DNA of 64,000 nucleotides from Mucilaginibacter yixingensis (GCF_041080815.1 NZ_CP160205.1:3658001-3722000), one strand, 5' to 3'. Positions 53,911-63,719 are shown, counted from the first letter of the stretch. Program-made: numbers and translations. Notes: a model not told the origin generated them from the sequence alone.

Positions 53911-54986
53911 TTACCAGTAGTAATCTTCATAATCAAATTGAAAAACCCCTTCTTCCTCTCACTATTGATTTGCCAGTCTACCGGTACACTTTGGAAACCG
54001 TCCTCATATTTTTCGCCCTGCAGCCGGTAATCAAAGTATCCCCAGGAGGCGTGCATTTTTAACGCGCTGAGTAAATTATTGTCGGGCTTGTCAAAATCAT
54101 AATGGTCATCTTCGTTAAATAATACCGGGATCTGTCGCTGGGTTTGGGCCCGCGTCTCGGTTACCATTTGGGCAATTCGTTCGGGCTTGTCTACTTTATT
54201 GCCATGGACCAATAAAAAATCTGCCACATCGGCCACTTTAGCTGTAGGGATGGCGTTACCGCGAAAGCTGGTGCTCGCCAGCAAATGAAAATTGCCTTTA
54301 TGCATAGCCTTCACTCTGGCAATCAGTTCATGTATCCTTGGAGCAGCCAGTATGGGGTGGTCATATTTCACATCGCATTCGTTATCCACCTCTACCATTA
54401 CATTGTGGTAGCCTTGTTGCAGCAGCCAGTTGGTGGCATTATCAACAGCGTTTAAAACTGCTTTCTCATCGTGCAGGTGCTCATCCTGTCCCTGGTAAAA
54501 GTAGCCGAGAATGACTACCATGCCCAGATCATCCGCACGGTCAAGAATTTTTTTCAGTCGCTGCAGGTACGGCTTTTTCAGGTTGCCGTCTTCATCAAAT
54601 GCGGTGTTGACCCAGCCATGATTGCCGTAGCCAATGGGACTGCCGCCTTGCAAGTTCAGCGTAAAAGCTAATAACCCATGCTGCCGCCAGCTTTGCATGG
54701 CTGCCAGAAACTCATTGGTATTTCTATCCGGGTCCCATTTGCCGGTATCGGGATATTTAAACAGCTCCCTGGTGGCGGGGTTCTCGTCATCAAAAATCCC
54801 CTGCACCATCCGTGAGTTGAACAATAAACCTTCTATCCGGTGGCCGTTCCAGGTTACGCCCTGATAGGTGATCTTACCGTTGATATAGAAATCATCCCCC
54901 TTAATGGTTACAAATGTTTTAGGCACCCTAGCCAATGCCAGGTTACAGCAGAGCAGAAGAAAGCAAAAAATCAGCGGCTTGTTCAT
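53907..54986 (-). CDS. Secreted TIM-barrel protein, likely clan GH-A glycoside hydrolase
   Basis: 359 residues with a signal peptide (1-19, ending ALA). The sequence looks like a (beta/alpha)8 barrel: LLAFTLNLQGG, LGMVVILGYFYQGQDEHL, VMVEVDNECDV with the Asn-Glu pair that carries the acid/base in clan GH-A, FLLVHGNK, and PVLFNEDDHY as a candidate nucleophile strand. No specific GH family is recognised. Overlap with the following lipoprotein gene (ATGA) suggests a joint role. Confidence 0.7.
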   Translation of the reverse strand: MNKPLIFCFLLLCCNLALARVPKTFVTIKGDDFYINGKITYQGVTWNGHRIEGLLFNSRMVQGIFDDENPATRELFKYPDTGKWDPDRNTNEFLAAMQSWRQHGLLAFTLNLQGGSPIGYGNHGWVNTAFDEDGNLKKPYLQRLKKILDRADDLGMVVILGYFYQGQDEHLHDEKAVLNAVDNATNWLLQQGYHNVMVEVDNECDVKYDHPILAAPRIHELIARVKAMHKGNFHLLASTSFRGNAIPTAKVADVADFLLVHGNKVDKPERIAQMVTETRAQTQRQIPVLFNEDDHYDFDKPDNNLLSALKMHASWGYFDYRLQGEKYEDGFQSVPVDWQINSERKKGFFNLIMKITTGK

Positions 54987-55183
54987 CTTCGGTCAGGTTA
55001 TACGCTTAAAGTTGAATCTCGATTGAATATAGCAACTTATTATCAAAGCTCGCGCTTATCGATGTCGCATTCCACCCTTTCAATTGCCGCATCCTCCCCG
55101 CGAGCGTCACGATATGATTGCCGAACTTTACTTCATAACAAAATCAGTTCTAAATCAGTTACTAAAAACAGGAGATAAATACC

Positions 55184-55777
55184 ATGAGAAAAATAATCGT
55201 TCTATCATTCCTCACCTTAGATGGTGTAATGCAGGCACCGGGCGGCCCGGAAGAAGATCCGTCAAACGGCTTTCAATATGGCGGCTGGACAGCGCCCTAC
55301 GGCGACGACATCTCCGGCCAGGTGATGCAAAAACAAATGGAACCGGCAGACCTGCTGCTGGGCAGAAAAACCTTCGACATTTTTGCCGGCTACTGGCCAC
55401 AGCACGCCGATTACTGGCCCGGCGTTAATGAGGTAACTAAATACGTACTATCCAACACCATAAATCAGTCCGACTGGCAAAACTGTGTTTTTCTGAACAC
55501 GGTGGAGGACATCCGGCAACTAAAAAATACCGAAGGGCGCAACCTCAAGATCTGGGGTAGCAGCCAACTGGTACAACTGTTGTTAAAACATAATCTGGTA
55601 GACGAGTTCTGGCTCAATATACATCCCGTATTATTAGGCAAAGGCAAAAAACTATTTGCCGATGGTGCCGCCCCTTCGGCATTTAAGTTAATAGAAAGCC
55701 ATGTTACACCAGGCGGTTTGATTATGGCTAATTATCAGCGGGCAGGAGAAGTGAAGACGGGGACGGTGGGCCCATAA
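55184..55777 (+). CDS. RibD C-terminal/dihydrofolate reductase-like protein, second copy
   Basis: 197 residues with the same fold as 52402-52971: VLSFLTLDGVMQAPGGPEEDP, LLLGRKTFDIFAGYWPQ, KIWGSSQLVQLLLKHNLVDEFWLNIHPVLLGKGKKLF. An AGGAG ribosome-binding site (55170-55174) ten bases before the ATG fixes the start; this is stronger than for most genes here. Probably an NADPH-dependent reductase of unknown substrate. Confidence 0.9.
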   Translation: MRKIIVLSFLTLDGVMQAPGGPEEDPSNGFQYGGWTAPYGDDISGQVMQKQMEPADLLLGRKTFDIFAGYWPQHADYWPGVNEVTKYVLSNTINQSDWQNCVFLNTVEDIRQLKNTEGRNLKIWGSSQLVQLLLKHNLVDEFWLNIHPVLLGKGKKLFADGAAPSAFKLIESHVTPGGLIMANYQRAGEVKTGTVGP

Positions 55778-55788
55778 AAGAGGTTTTG

Positions 55789-55903
55789 AATCCCTCCCTG
55801 GGGAGGGGCGCGCATGGCAGTGAAGTGGCAGGAAGGGGTCTAAGCAGCTCGGTTAAACCCCTTCCTTCACCTTCCCCAAGGAAGGAATCGCACAAGCCTT
55901 CCC
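55789..55903. repeat. Dispersed intergenic repeat, copy 3 of 3
   Basis: AATCCCTCCCTGGGGAGGGG, then GAAGTGGCAGGAAGGGGTCTAA, TTAAACCCCTTCCTTCACC and CCCCAAGGAAGGAATCGCAC. Its block order equals copies 1 and 2. The TTAAACCCCTTCCTT block is nearly complementary to GGAAGGGGTCTAA, so the element can fold on itself. Confidence 0.7.
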
Positions 55904-55925
55904 ACCTTCTTACCTTTCCCCGCGC

Positions 55926-55939
55926 TCCTTGCAATGACA
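55926..55939. repeat. Half copy of the TGTCATTGCG repeat
   Basis: TCCTTGCAATGACA is the reverse complement of TGTCATTGCAAGGA, matching the left end of the 38141-38320 element (TGTCATTGCGAGGA) at 13 of 14 bases. The rest of the element is missing, so this is a remnant. Confidence 0.45.
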
Positions 55940-55965
55940 ATTTTATTTTTCCTCTCTCCTCCCCA

Positions 55966-56005
55966 AAACAAAAAAGCCGCCCCGGTTTTACCCTGGAACG
56001 GCTTT
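55966..56005 (-). terminator. Terminator behind the metal-efflux operon
   Basis: AAAGCCG (55973-55979) pairs with CGGCTTT (55999-56005) around an imperfect inner stem. On the minus strand it is followed by TTTTTTGTTTT, 31 bases after the CzcA stop. Confidence 0.75.
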
Positions 56006-56035
56006 GATTAAAAACAATAAAACGCATTTTCTTAA

Positions 56036-59000
56036 TTATCCTTTGATCATTACGTGACCGCTGTTTACTTTCTTTTTGTAGCTCCAGTAGAACACTATCG
56101 GGAACACAAAGAGATTGAAAATGGTATTGGTGATTAAACCGCCAATTACCACAATGGCCAGTGGTTTTGATGCTTCTGAACCGATACCGTGTGACAGTGC
56201 TGCCGGCAACAAACCAATGGCAGCCATCATGGCGGTCATAATTACCGGGCGCATCCTGTCGGCCACACCTGCACGCAGCGCGTCAGGGAATGACTGATAG
56301 ATATCGTGCTTCAGATCGCGGATGTTTGATTTGAACTTGGAGATCAGTATCACACCGTTCTGCACGCAGATACCAAACAGGGCGATGAAGCCGATACCTG
56401 CCGAGATGTTAAAGTTAACGCCCGTTATCAGCAGCGCTAAAATACCACCCATAATGGCAAACGGTACGTTGTTCAACACCAGCAACGAGTCGCGGAAGTT
56501 ACCGAACAGGATGAACAGGATGAAGAAGATGATCAGCAAACTTACCGGCACCGCTTGCGACAGACGCTGGGTTGCACGTTGCTGGTTCTCAAAATCGCCC
56601 GCCCACTCCAGGTGGTAATCTTTTGGCAGTTTGATCTTGGCATTTACCTTGGCCTGTGCTTCGGCAATGGTGCTACCCATATCACGGCCGCGGATAGAGA
56701 ACTTGATAGCGCCGTAACGACTGTTTTTATCGCGATAGATCATGCTCACACCCGTTGTTTTGCGGATGCTCGAGATTTCGCGCAGCGGCACACTGCCACC
56801 GGCCAGGGTTGGTACACGCAAGTCACCAATAGATTCCTGGTTGTTACGGAAATCTTCCGGATAACGGATCCGCAGATCAAACTTCTTCTCGCCTTCGTAA
56901 ATCTGCGTTGCTGCTCTGCCACCAATAGCTGTTTCAATCACCGCGTTGGCATCGGCAGCGGTTACACCGTATTGAGCCATCTTGTCCTGATTCAGGTCAA
57001 TCTGTAACTCGGGCTGACCCATATCACGCAGGATACCCAAATCTTCAATACCGCGCACACCTTTTAATATGGCGTAGATCTGATCCTCGCGGCTCTCAAT
57101 GTATTTATAATCGTCGCCAAACATCTTTACAACGATAGAGCCTTTTACGCCGGATACGGCTTCCTCCACGTTATCAGAAATTGGCTGCGAAAAGTTAAGG
57201 TCGATACCAGGATAAAACTTCAGTTTCTCCTGCATCCGCTGGATCAGTTCTTCTTTGGTTTCTTTACGTTTCCACTCATCCTGCGGATAAATATCTACGT
57301 GAAACTCAATATTGTAGAAACCGGTAGCATCGGTGCCATCATTTGGGCGGCCGGTCTGCGAGATCACTTGCTTCACCTCGTCAAAACTCAGGAAGATCTT
57401 GCGCATCTCATTAGCCAGTTTCACCGATTCATCAAGCGATGTACTCAGCGGACCGGTAGCACGCACGTAGATAGAACCCTCGTTCAGCTCAGGCAAAAAC
57501 TCCGATCCCAGCAAGCTAAAGCAGCCCAGGCTGACGATCAATGAAATAAGTGCCACGGTAAATGCAATTTTACGTCCCTTAAAACAAACGTTGTAGAAAC
57601 GCATGGCGTGCTTGCTTACAAACTCCACAAACACGTTATGACGCTCGCGCACGTTCTTTTTCAGCAACACGCTCGACAGAGCAGGCACCAGCGTAAAGGT
57701 GAGCAGCAAGGCACCCAGCAGGGCAAAGCTCAGTGTCCAGGCCAGTGGCGAGAACATTTTACCTTCTACCTTCTGGAAACTGAAGATGGGCAGCAAACCG
57801 GTAATAATAATGGCTTTGGCAAAAAAGATACCCTTACCATTTACCTGGCAAGCCTGACGGATAAGGCCCAGCTTGCTTAGCTTGTTGAAGCGCTCCATAC
57901 CCATCTCTTTGGCCTTATGATCAAGCAGTACGAAGATGCCCTCAACCATCACCACCGCGCCGTCTATAATAATACCAAAGTCAATGGCACCCATAGAAAG
58001 CAGGTTGGCCGACATACCCTTCAGCTTCAAACACATAAAGGCAAACAGCAGCGCCAGCGGAATGATGACCGCCACAATAACGGTAGTGCGCCAGTCGGCC
58101 ATAAAGAGCAGTACGATGACCGTTACAAAGATGATACCCTCGGTCATGTTATGCAGTACCGTGTGGGTGGCAAAGTTTACCAGGTCTTCACGGTCATAAA
58201 AAGTTTTGATCTTTACGTCCTCTGGTAAAATGCTGTTGTTCAGCGCGGCAATCTTTTCTTTCAGGGCAGCAATAACTACGCTTGGGTTCTCTCCTTTGCG
58301 CATTACCACAATGCCTTCAACCACATCAGGATCCATATCACGACCCACCTGACCCAAACGAGGCAGGGCAGACTCGGTTACCTCAGCAATGGTTTTCACG
58401 TAAACAGGCGTGCCTTTTACGTTATTTACCACAATGTTTTTGATCTCGTTGATATTATTCAACAAACCGATGCCACGCACCACATAGGCCTGTCCGCTTT
58501 GCTGAATCACATCGCCGCCTACGTTTACGTTGCTTTTTGAAACCGCATCATAAAGCTGCAGCGGGGTAATGTTATACTGTACAGCTTTCTCTGGGTTGAT
58601 GGTGATCTGATAGGTTTTTACCTCACCACCAAAGCTGTTTACGTCGGCAATACCAGGTACGGCTTTAATTTCGCGGTCAACCACCCAATCTTCAATGGTT
58701 TTCAGCTCACGTACAGAGCGGCGGTTGCTGGTCAGCGTAAAACGATAGATCTCACCGGTTGGGCCGTAAGGCGGCTCAATCTCTGGCGTTACACCGTCAG
58801 GCAGGTTAGCCTCGTCAATGTGGTTGTTTATCTGTAAGCGCGCAAAGGCATAATCAACATCATCATCAAAAGTGATCTTTACTACCGACAAACCGAACAG
58901 CGATGATGAACGTACGCTCACCTTTTTCTCTGCCGGGTTCATGGCCAGCTCAATTGGGCGGGTCACAAATTTCTCCACCTCCTCGGCAGAGCGGCCCGGC

Positions 59001-59167
59001 CATTGGGTAATGATGGTAACCGAAGTATTGGTTACATCCGGAAATGCATCAATCGGAATATTTTTGAAGCTGATATAACCGGCAACGGCCATCAGCAGGG
59101 TGATAAAAAAGATAAACACCCGGTTTTTGAGCGCAAAAGAGAGCACTCCTTTTATAAACTTGTTCAT
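56036..59167 (-). CDS. czcA: CzcA-type heavy-metal RND efflux pump
   Basis: 1043 residues with twelve membrane spans and two large periplasmic loops. The fourth span has D396-FGIII-D402-GAVVMVEG, the HME signature (DFGxxxDGA...VEN) of the divalent-cation class (Co/Zn/Cd or Ni) rather than the CusA copper/silver signature; the last residue is Gly instead of the usual Asn. It drives proton-coupled metal export through the CzcB/CzcC complex. The gene follows czcB by five bases and is the last of a five-gene operon. Confidence 0.93.
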   Translation of the reverse strand: MNKFIKGVLSFALKNRVFIFFITLLMAVAGYISFKNIPIDAFPDVTNTSVTIITQWPGRSAEEVEKFVTRPIELAMNPAEKKVSVRSSSLFGLSVVKITFDDDVDYAFARLQINNHIDEANLPDGVTPEIEPPYGPTGEIYRFTLTSNRRSVRELKTIEDWVVDREIKAVPGIADVNSFGGEVKTYQITINPEKAVQYNITPLQLYDAVSKSNVNVGGDVIQQSGQAYVVRGIGLLNNINEIKNIVVNNVKGTPVYVKTIAEVTESALPRLGQVGRDMDPDVVEGIVVMRKGENPSVVIAALKEKIAALNNSILPEDVKIKTFYDREDLVNFATHTVLHNMTEGIIFVTVIVLLFMADWRTTVIVAVIIPLALLFAFMCLKLKGMSANLLSMGAIDFGIIIDGAVVMVEGIFVLLDHKAKEMGMERFNKLSKLGLIRQACQVNGKGIFFAKAIIITGLLPIFSFQKVEGKMFSPLAWTLSFALLGALLLTFTLVPALSSVLLKKNVRERHNVFVEFVSKHAMRFYNVCFKGRKIAFTVALISLIVSLGCFSLLGSEFLPELNEGSIYVRATGPLSTSLDESVKLANEMRKIFLSFDEVKQVISQTGRPNDGTDATGFYNIEFHVDIYPQDEWKRKETKEELIQRMQEKLKFYPGIDLNFSQPISDNVEEAVSGVKGSIVVKMFGDDYKYIESREDQIYAILKGVRGIEDLGILRDMGQPELQIDLNQDKMAQYGVTAADANAVIETAIGGRAATQIYEGEKKFDLRIRYPEDFRNNQESIGDLRVPTLAGGSVPLREISSIRKTTGVSMIYRDKNSRYGAIKFSIRGRDMGSTIAEAQAKVNAKIKLPKDYHLEWAGDFENQQRATQRLSQAVPVSLLIIFFILFILFGNFRDSLLVLNNVPFAIMGGILALLITGVNFNISAGIGFIALFGICVQNGVILISKFKSNIRDLKHDIYQSFPDALRAGVADRMRPVIMTAMMAAIGLLPAALSHGIGSEASKPLAIVVIGGLITNTIFNLFVFPIVFYWSYKKKVNSGHVMIKG

Positions 59168-59172
59168 GGCGT

Positions 59173-60264
59173 TTAGTCTTTTAATGATTCATACAGGTAT
59201 ACCTGGCGCGAAGCCACCACACGCTGTCCCGGCTGCAAACCTTTGCTGATGTAGGCCACATCCTCCACCTTCTTTGCAATTTCAATAGGCTGAATATGTA
59301 CCTTGGCCGGCCCGTCAATAACTACCACGTAGTTTTTATCATTATCAAACACAATAGAATTTACGTTGATGGCAGGCAGATTAGGGCCAGATTTTGCCTG
59401 AACCTTAATGTTGGCAAACATACCCGGCGTGAGCAGATTGCCCGGATTATCAATCTTCACACGAGCACGCATCACCTTGCTGTCCGGGTCTAACATATCA
59501 ATCAGCTTATCAATTTTACCGGTAAATACTTTGTCAGGATAAGCCAGGGTAGTAATGGTAACCGGGTCGCCAACTTTTACACCGGCAATGTCAGACTCAT
59601 ACATGTTCACCATCACATAAACCGATGACAGATCGGCAATGGAAAACAGGTTCTGCGTGTTATCTGCACGTACCTGCATATCGTCGGTCACGTTTTTCTC
59701 AATGATATAACCGTTAAGCGGCGAGGTGATTTCATACCCCTTGCCATTGGTTTTGTTGATGGACAATACCGAACCGGCACGACTGCTCTCGGCCACTGCT
59801 TTCTGATAATCAGCTTTAGCTTGCTCCAGATCTTTCTCTGATGCCAGTCCGCTCTTATACAAATCCTGGGTTGATTCCAGCACACGTTTGGCGCTGCGAG
59901 CATCAGCTTGCGAGGCCACCAGATCGCGGGTATAACCGGCAATCTCGGCACTCTTTAGCGTAGCCAGTATCTGACCTTTACTAACGCGATCGCCGGTTTG
60001 CACCTTGATAGACTGCGCTACGCCGCTCACCATCGGGTAAATCTTTACCATCTTGGTTTCATCTGGCGCCACGCTACCGGTAAGCGTAATAACCGACTGT
60101 GCATCGGCAGCTTTAACGGTATCAACCAGTAAGCTGTGCAGCAGGCTGTCGGTCACCTGGAAATGCTCATCGCGGCTTTCGGCCTGGTCATGATGGGTGC
60201 AAGCCGCCAACCCGGCTGCAAAAGTGGCGGCCAGGCTGTATATCATTATTTTATTGCGAAACAT
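59173..60264 (-). CDS. czcB: CzcB-type periplasmic adaptor of the RND efflux system
   Basis: 363 residues with a lipobox (GLAAC, Cys22) anchoring it to the membrane. It has the membrane-fusion-protein layout: a barrel-sandwich lipoyl part (VKIYPMVSGVAQSIKVQTGDRVSKGQ), an alpha-helical hairpin (about 115-170, LVASQADARSAKRVLESTQDLYKSG), the second lipoyl half (YEITSPLNGYIIEK) and a beta-barrel. The N-terminal DHDQAESRDEHF-like His/Asp stretch may bind metal. It links CzcA to CzcC. Confidence 0.93.
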   Translation of the reverse strand: MFRNKIMIYSLAATFAAGLAACTHHDQAESRDEHFQVTDSLLHSLLVDTVKAADAQSVITLTGSVAPDETKMVKIYPMVSGVAQSIKVQTGDRVSKGQILATLKSAEIAGYTRDLVASQADARSAKRVLESTQDLYKSGLASEKDLEQAKADYQKAVAESSRAGSVLSINKTNGKGYEITSPLNGYIIEKNVTDDMQVRADNTQNLFSIADLSSVYVMVNMYESDIAGVKVGDPVTITTLAYPDKVFTGKIDKLIDMLDPDSKVMRARVKIDNPGNLLTPGMFANIKVQAKSGPNLPAINVNSIVFDNDKNYVVVIDGPAKVHIQPIEIAKKVEDVAYISKGLQPGQRVVASRQVYLYESLKD

Positions 60265-60284
60265 ATCTTTTGATTAGGAGAGTT

Positions 60285-61586
60285 TTATTGTTTAAAAATT
60301 GGTGTACCGGTTACGTAGTTCAACTGCTCCAACGAGTTGATGCGGTTAAGTTGCAGGGTATTAAATTGCAGTGTGTTGGTTTTGTACGAGTCATAAAAAT
60401 CAAGGAACTCCAACAGGCTGATGTTGTGCTTCTGGTAATTCTTCATCACCTCGGTAATCAGGTGGTTAAAATCATCCTTAAACTTAGGGTCGAAACCATT
60501 GTACAGGTTTTCCAGTCGCAGGGCGCTTTTGTAGCTGCCGGCTACATCGCTCTCTACCTGATCTTGCTGACTTTGCAGCTGGGCCTTGCTCTCATCAATA
60601 GCTATTTTAGCTTGCTTAATGGCGCCCTGGTTGCGGTTAAAAAATGGCAATGAGAAAGCCAGTCCGGCGCTGTTATAGTTGCGGATGTAGCTGCCCTGTT
60701 TATCATAAGCCAGCTGTACCGAAACATCCGGCACGGCCATAGCCTTTTGCAGTTGCAGGTTAATATTGCTGTAATCAACCGCCGAGTGGGCTACTTTCAA
60801 GTCCGCACGGTTGTTATAAGCCGAGTCTAGCAGGCGCTGATAAGGCATATCGGCTACCGGGTTTTTACCATCAAGGTTAAAATCGGTTTGTGGCTCCACA
60901 TAGCTGTTAGCAGGAGCACGTAGCAGTAGTTTAAACTCTGCCTGTGTATCCTCAATCTCGTCGCGCAGATCGTTTTGTTCTGATTGTAAAGAGTACAGCT
61001 GCGATTGGATGCGCAGTACTTCTTTGAGCGCGATATTACCTTTCTGGTATTGCTCTTTAAAAGCATTAAGCGTGGTGCTGAGTGAGCTGATTTCCTGCTG
61101 ATATACTTTGGCCGATTGTTCTAAGAAATAGATCTTATAAAAATCAGTATGCAGCGTAAAACGCAGTGTGCGCATCAGATCATAAAACTGATACTGTGCT
61201 TGCTGCGCGCTGATCTGTGCCAGCTTGATGTTTTTATTGCGCTTACCGGCGGTTAAAAACAGTTGTGATAATTGCGCAGAATACTCGCCGCCATCATGAC
61301 TCATATCAAAAACCTTTTTGGTTTCAGGGTTATAGAGCACGTTGGCAATGCTGAACTCTGGGTTGTCAAACAGCCTGGCGGTTATCACGCCGGCCTGCGC
61401 CTGATCTACTTGATAGCGCTGAATGATTAAGCTTAGGTTGTTCTTCAGAAAGCGATCTTCTGTTTGAGGTAATGTCAATTTCAGGGTATCGGTATTGGGG
61501 GCCTGTGCATACGCAAATCCCCCAACACCCATACACCACAGTTGAATTGATAAAACTCTAAGAACGATAACAAATTTTCGGTGCAT
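60285..61586 (-). CDS. czcC: CzcC/TolC-type outer-membrane efflux channel
   Basis: 433 residues from the ATG at 61584-61586 (an upstream TTG would add seven residues in front of the signal peptide). The signal peptide ends at FAYAQ. Two outer-membrane efflux repeats with long coiled-coil helices follow (QDQVESDVAGSYKSALRLENLYNGF; NISLLEFLDFYDSYKTNTLQF), the typical TolC/CusC fold. Adjacent czcB and czcA genes complete the tripartite pump. Confidence 0.92.
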   Translation of the reverse strand: MHRKFVIVLRVLSIQLWCMGVGGFAYAQAPNTDTLKLTLPQTEDRFLKNNLSLIIQRYQVDQAQAGVITARLFDNPEFSIANVLYNPETKKVFDMSHDGGEYSAQLSQLFLTAGKRNKNIKLAQISAQQAQYQFYDLMRTLRFTLHTDFYKIYFLEQSAKVYQQEISSLSTTLNAFKEQYQKGNIALKEVLRIQSQLYSLQSEQNDLRDEIEDTQAEFKLLLRAPANSYVEPQTDFNLDGKNPVADMPYQRLLDSAYNNRADLKVAHSAVDYSNINLQLQKAMAVPDVSVQLAYDKQGSYIRNYNSAGLAFSLPFFNRNQGAIKQAKIAIDESKAQLQSQQDQVESDVAGSYKSALRLENLYNGFDPKFKDDFNHLITEVMKNYQKHNISLLEFLDFYDSYKTNTLQFNTLQLNRINSLEQLNYVTGTPIFKQ

Positions 61587-61656
61587 AGTATATTTGTTTG
61601 AAAACAAAGCTATACCAGCCCTATTAGAGCGAGATTACAACGAAATTAGAAAGAGA

Positions 61657-63009
61657 TTAGAATTGCGGCGTGAACGTAATAAAGAAGATAGTACCCTTGT
61701 TGACGGTTGATTCCACATCAACCCGGCCATTAAATAACTGGAAAATTTTGAACGTGACATACAAGCCAACCCCGTTACCCGGCAGGCTGCGCCCATTGGT
61801 GCCGCGATAGAAAGGCGTTGATATTTTAACCAATTCATCTTCAGGTATACCAATCCCCTGATCTTTTATGGCGATAACCATCTGTTTATCGTCAGCCCGC
61901 AAAGTACAACTCACTGGTTTACCTTCAGAGAATTTAAAGGCATTGCCAATGATATTGTTAAAAGCAATTTTTAACAAGCTGGCATTAGCATTAATTACCA
62001 AGGCTTGCTCATCATCAGGCAACAAGGCCATATCAACCTTTAATGGCTTGTGCGACCAGTGCCCCTGCAGCTCCCACAACAAATCATCTACCCTTATCGG
62101 CTCGGTACGGGCCTGGGTGTATTCCATATCGGTCTGTGCCAACTCCATCAGTCCGGTAACGGTTTCGGTGAGGCGACCGGCATCTGCAAGGATAGAACTC
62201 AGCAAGGCTTCATAGTCTTCGGTACTACGTTTTTTGTGCAGGGCTACTTCAATCTCGCCGGTAATGCTGGTAAGGGGTGTACGTAACTCATGCGAGGCAT
62301 TGGCTACAAAGGTTTGCTGCAGCTCGAAAGAGTTTTGCAGATGCTCCAGCAGGCGGTTAAAACTTTGTGCCAAACTGCTGATCTCGTCTTTACCATTTCC
62401 TTCATCGGCCCTGAAATTCAGTTGGCTGGCCGAGATTCGTTTCATTTCATCAGCCAAGCGCACAATGGGCAGCAAAGCCTCCTGCGCAAACCATCGGCCT
62501 ATAAAAAACAATACACTGTTTATCAGCACAAAAACCACCGCCATTACCTGAATAATATCAACCAGGCGTGCATGCCCCTGCGTGTCTACAGCAGATGTCA
62601 GGATCACAAAGTTGCCCTGGTTATCGGGGTAAAAAAGGCCCACCGTTTGCCGGTTACCCTCGTTAAAACTCAGATCGTGATTACGGCGCACGTGGTTAAT
62701 AACCTTGCTATCCCAGTATTGCGATTCGTCTTTGATGAAAGATGCACGGTTGTCATCACTATAAATGCGGATCACCTCGTTGGGCAGTTTTTCCAGCATC
62801 CGCTCACGCACATGATTTAATGAGTCTGAAGAAATCTCATCTGCTTCCAGGTAAAGCTGGGCGGCTACCTTGGCCCTGTCGTGCAGGTGCTCGTAAAAGT
62901 CGGTACGGAAAAAGTAGGAGAAGGCAAAATACATCAGCACCATTACCACCAGCAGCAGCGCTGAGCTAAGCAGGGTGAAATAAATGGCCAGCCGGTTTTT
63001 TATCTTCAT
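61657..63009 (-). CDS. Sensor histidine kinase of the metal-efflux operon (CusS/CzcS-like)
   Basis: 450 residues: span 1 (about 8-30), a periplasmic sensor region (about 31-160), span 2 (about 162-182), HAMP (ALLPIVRLADEMKRIS), HisKA with the phospho-accepting His240 in NASHELRTPLTSI, and an ATPase domain with NIIGNAFKFSEG, DQGIGIP and GNGVGLYV. It overlaps the response regulator by four bases and stands 70 bases before czcC, so it senses periplasmic metal and controls the pump. Confidence 0.95.
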   Translation of the reverse strand: MKIKNRLAIYFTLLSSALLLVVMVLMYFAFSYFFRTDFYEHLHDRAKVAAQLYLEADEISSDSLNHVRERMLEKLPNEVIRIYSDDNRASFIKDESQYWDSKVINHVRRNHDLSFNEGNRQTVGLFYPDNQGNFVILTSAVDTQGHARLVDIIQVMAVVFVLINSVLFFIGRWFAQEALLPIVRLADEMKRISASQLNFRADEGNGKDEISSLAQSFNRLLEHLQNSFELQQTFVANASHELRTPLTSITGEIEVALHKKRSTEDYEALLSSILADAGRLTETVTGLMELAQTDMEYTQARTEPIRVDDLLWELQGHWSHKPLKVDMALLPDDEQALVINANASLLKIAFNNIIGNAFKFSEGKPVSCTLRADDKQMVIAIKDQGIGIPEDELVKISTPFYRGTNGRSLPGNGVGLYVTFKIFQLFNGRVDVESTVNKGTIFFITFTPQF

Positions 63010-63719
63010 GCGCGTTTTTCTTCTTTTAGGATGTAGCCCATACCGATAACCGTGTGGATGAGCTTACTATCAAAACCCTTTTCTATTTTTTTGCGCAGAT
63101 AATTTACGTAAACATCAATAAAGTTGGTGCCGGTATCAAACTGAATGCCCCAAACTTTCTCGGCAATATCATCGCGCGAGAGGGTGCGGTTTGGGTTATG
63201 CATAAACATTTCCAGCAGTTGATATTCTTTACTGGTCAGGCCAATTTCTACCCCTGCCCTTTCGGCGGTTTTGGTCCAGGTGTTCAGCTTTAAATCAGCA
63301 AAGGTTAGGGTGCCTTGCTGGTCATCAGCATTGGTATTTTGCGACGCATTATCCCGACGGTTGCGCCGTAGCATGGCATTCAACCGCGCCACCAGTTCAC
63401 TAAAATGGAACGGCTTAGGCAGATAATCATCAGCACCGGCCTCTAAGCCCGATACCTTGTCTTCTACCCGCCCGAGTGCCGTTAGCATCAGAATAGGTAC
63501 GTCCGCATCTCGCTGCCTGATCTGCCGGCACAAGTCAATGCCGTTCATATCGGGCAGCATCACGTCCAGAATAATCAGATCAAACGCCTGCACGGCCAGC
63601 AAACCTACGGCCGATTGCCCGTCGCCCACGTGGGTAACGTTAAAGCCGTAGTCTTTCAGTCCCTTTACAATAAAAGCGGCCACCTTTTCTTCGTCTTCAA
63701 CCAGGCAAACGTGCGTCAT
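63006..63719 (-). CDS. OmpR-family response regulator of the metal-efflux operon
   Basis: 237 residues: a receiver domain with acidic DEE pocket near residue 9, phosphorylated Asp52 in LIILDVMLPDMNG and conserved Lys in YLPKPF, then a winged-helix DNA-binding domain (TSKEYQLLEMFMHNPNRTLSRDDIAEKVWG...NFIDVYVNYLRKKIE). It is the first gene of the operon and presumably activates it. Start ATG at 63717-63719. Confidence 0.95.
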   Translation of the reverse strand: MTHVCLVEDEEKVAAFIVKGLKDYGFNVTHVGDGQSAVGLLAVQAFDLIILDVMLPDMNGIDLCRQIRQRDADVPILMLTALGRVEDKVSGLEAGADDYLPKPFHFSELVARLNAMLRRNRRDNASQNTNADDQQGTLTFADLKLNTWTKTAERAGVEIGLTSKEYQLLEMFMHNPNRTLSRDDIAEKVWGIQFDTGTNFIDVYVNYLRKKIEKGFDSKLIHTVIGMGYILKEEKRA

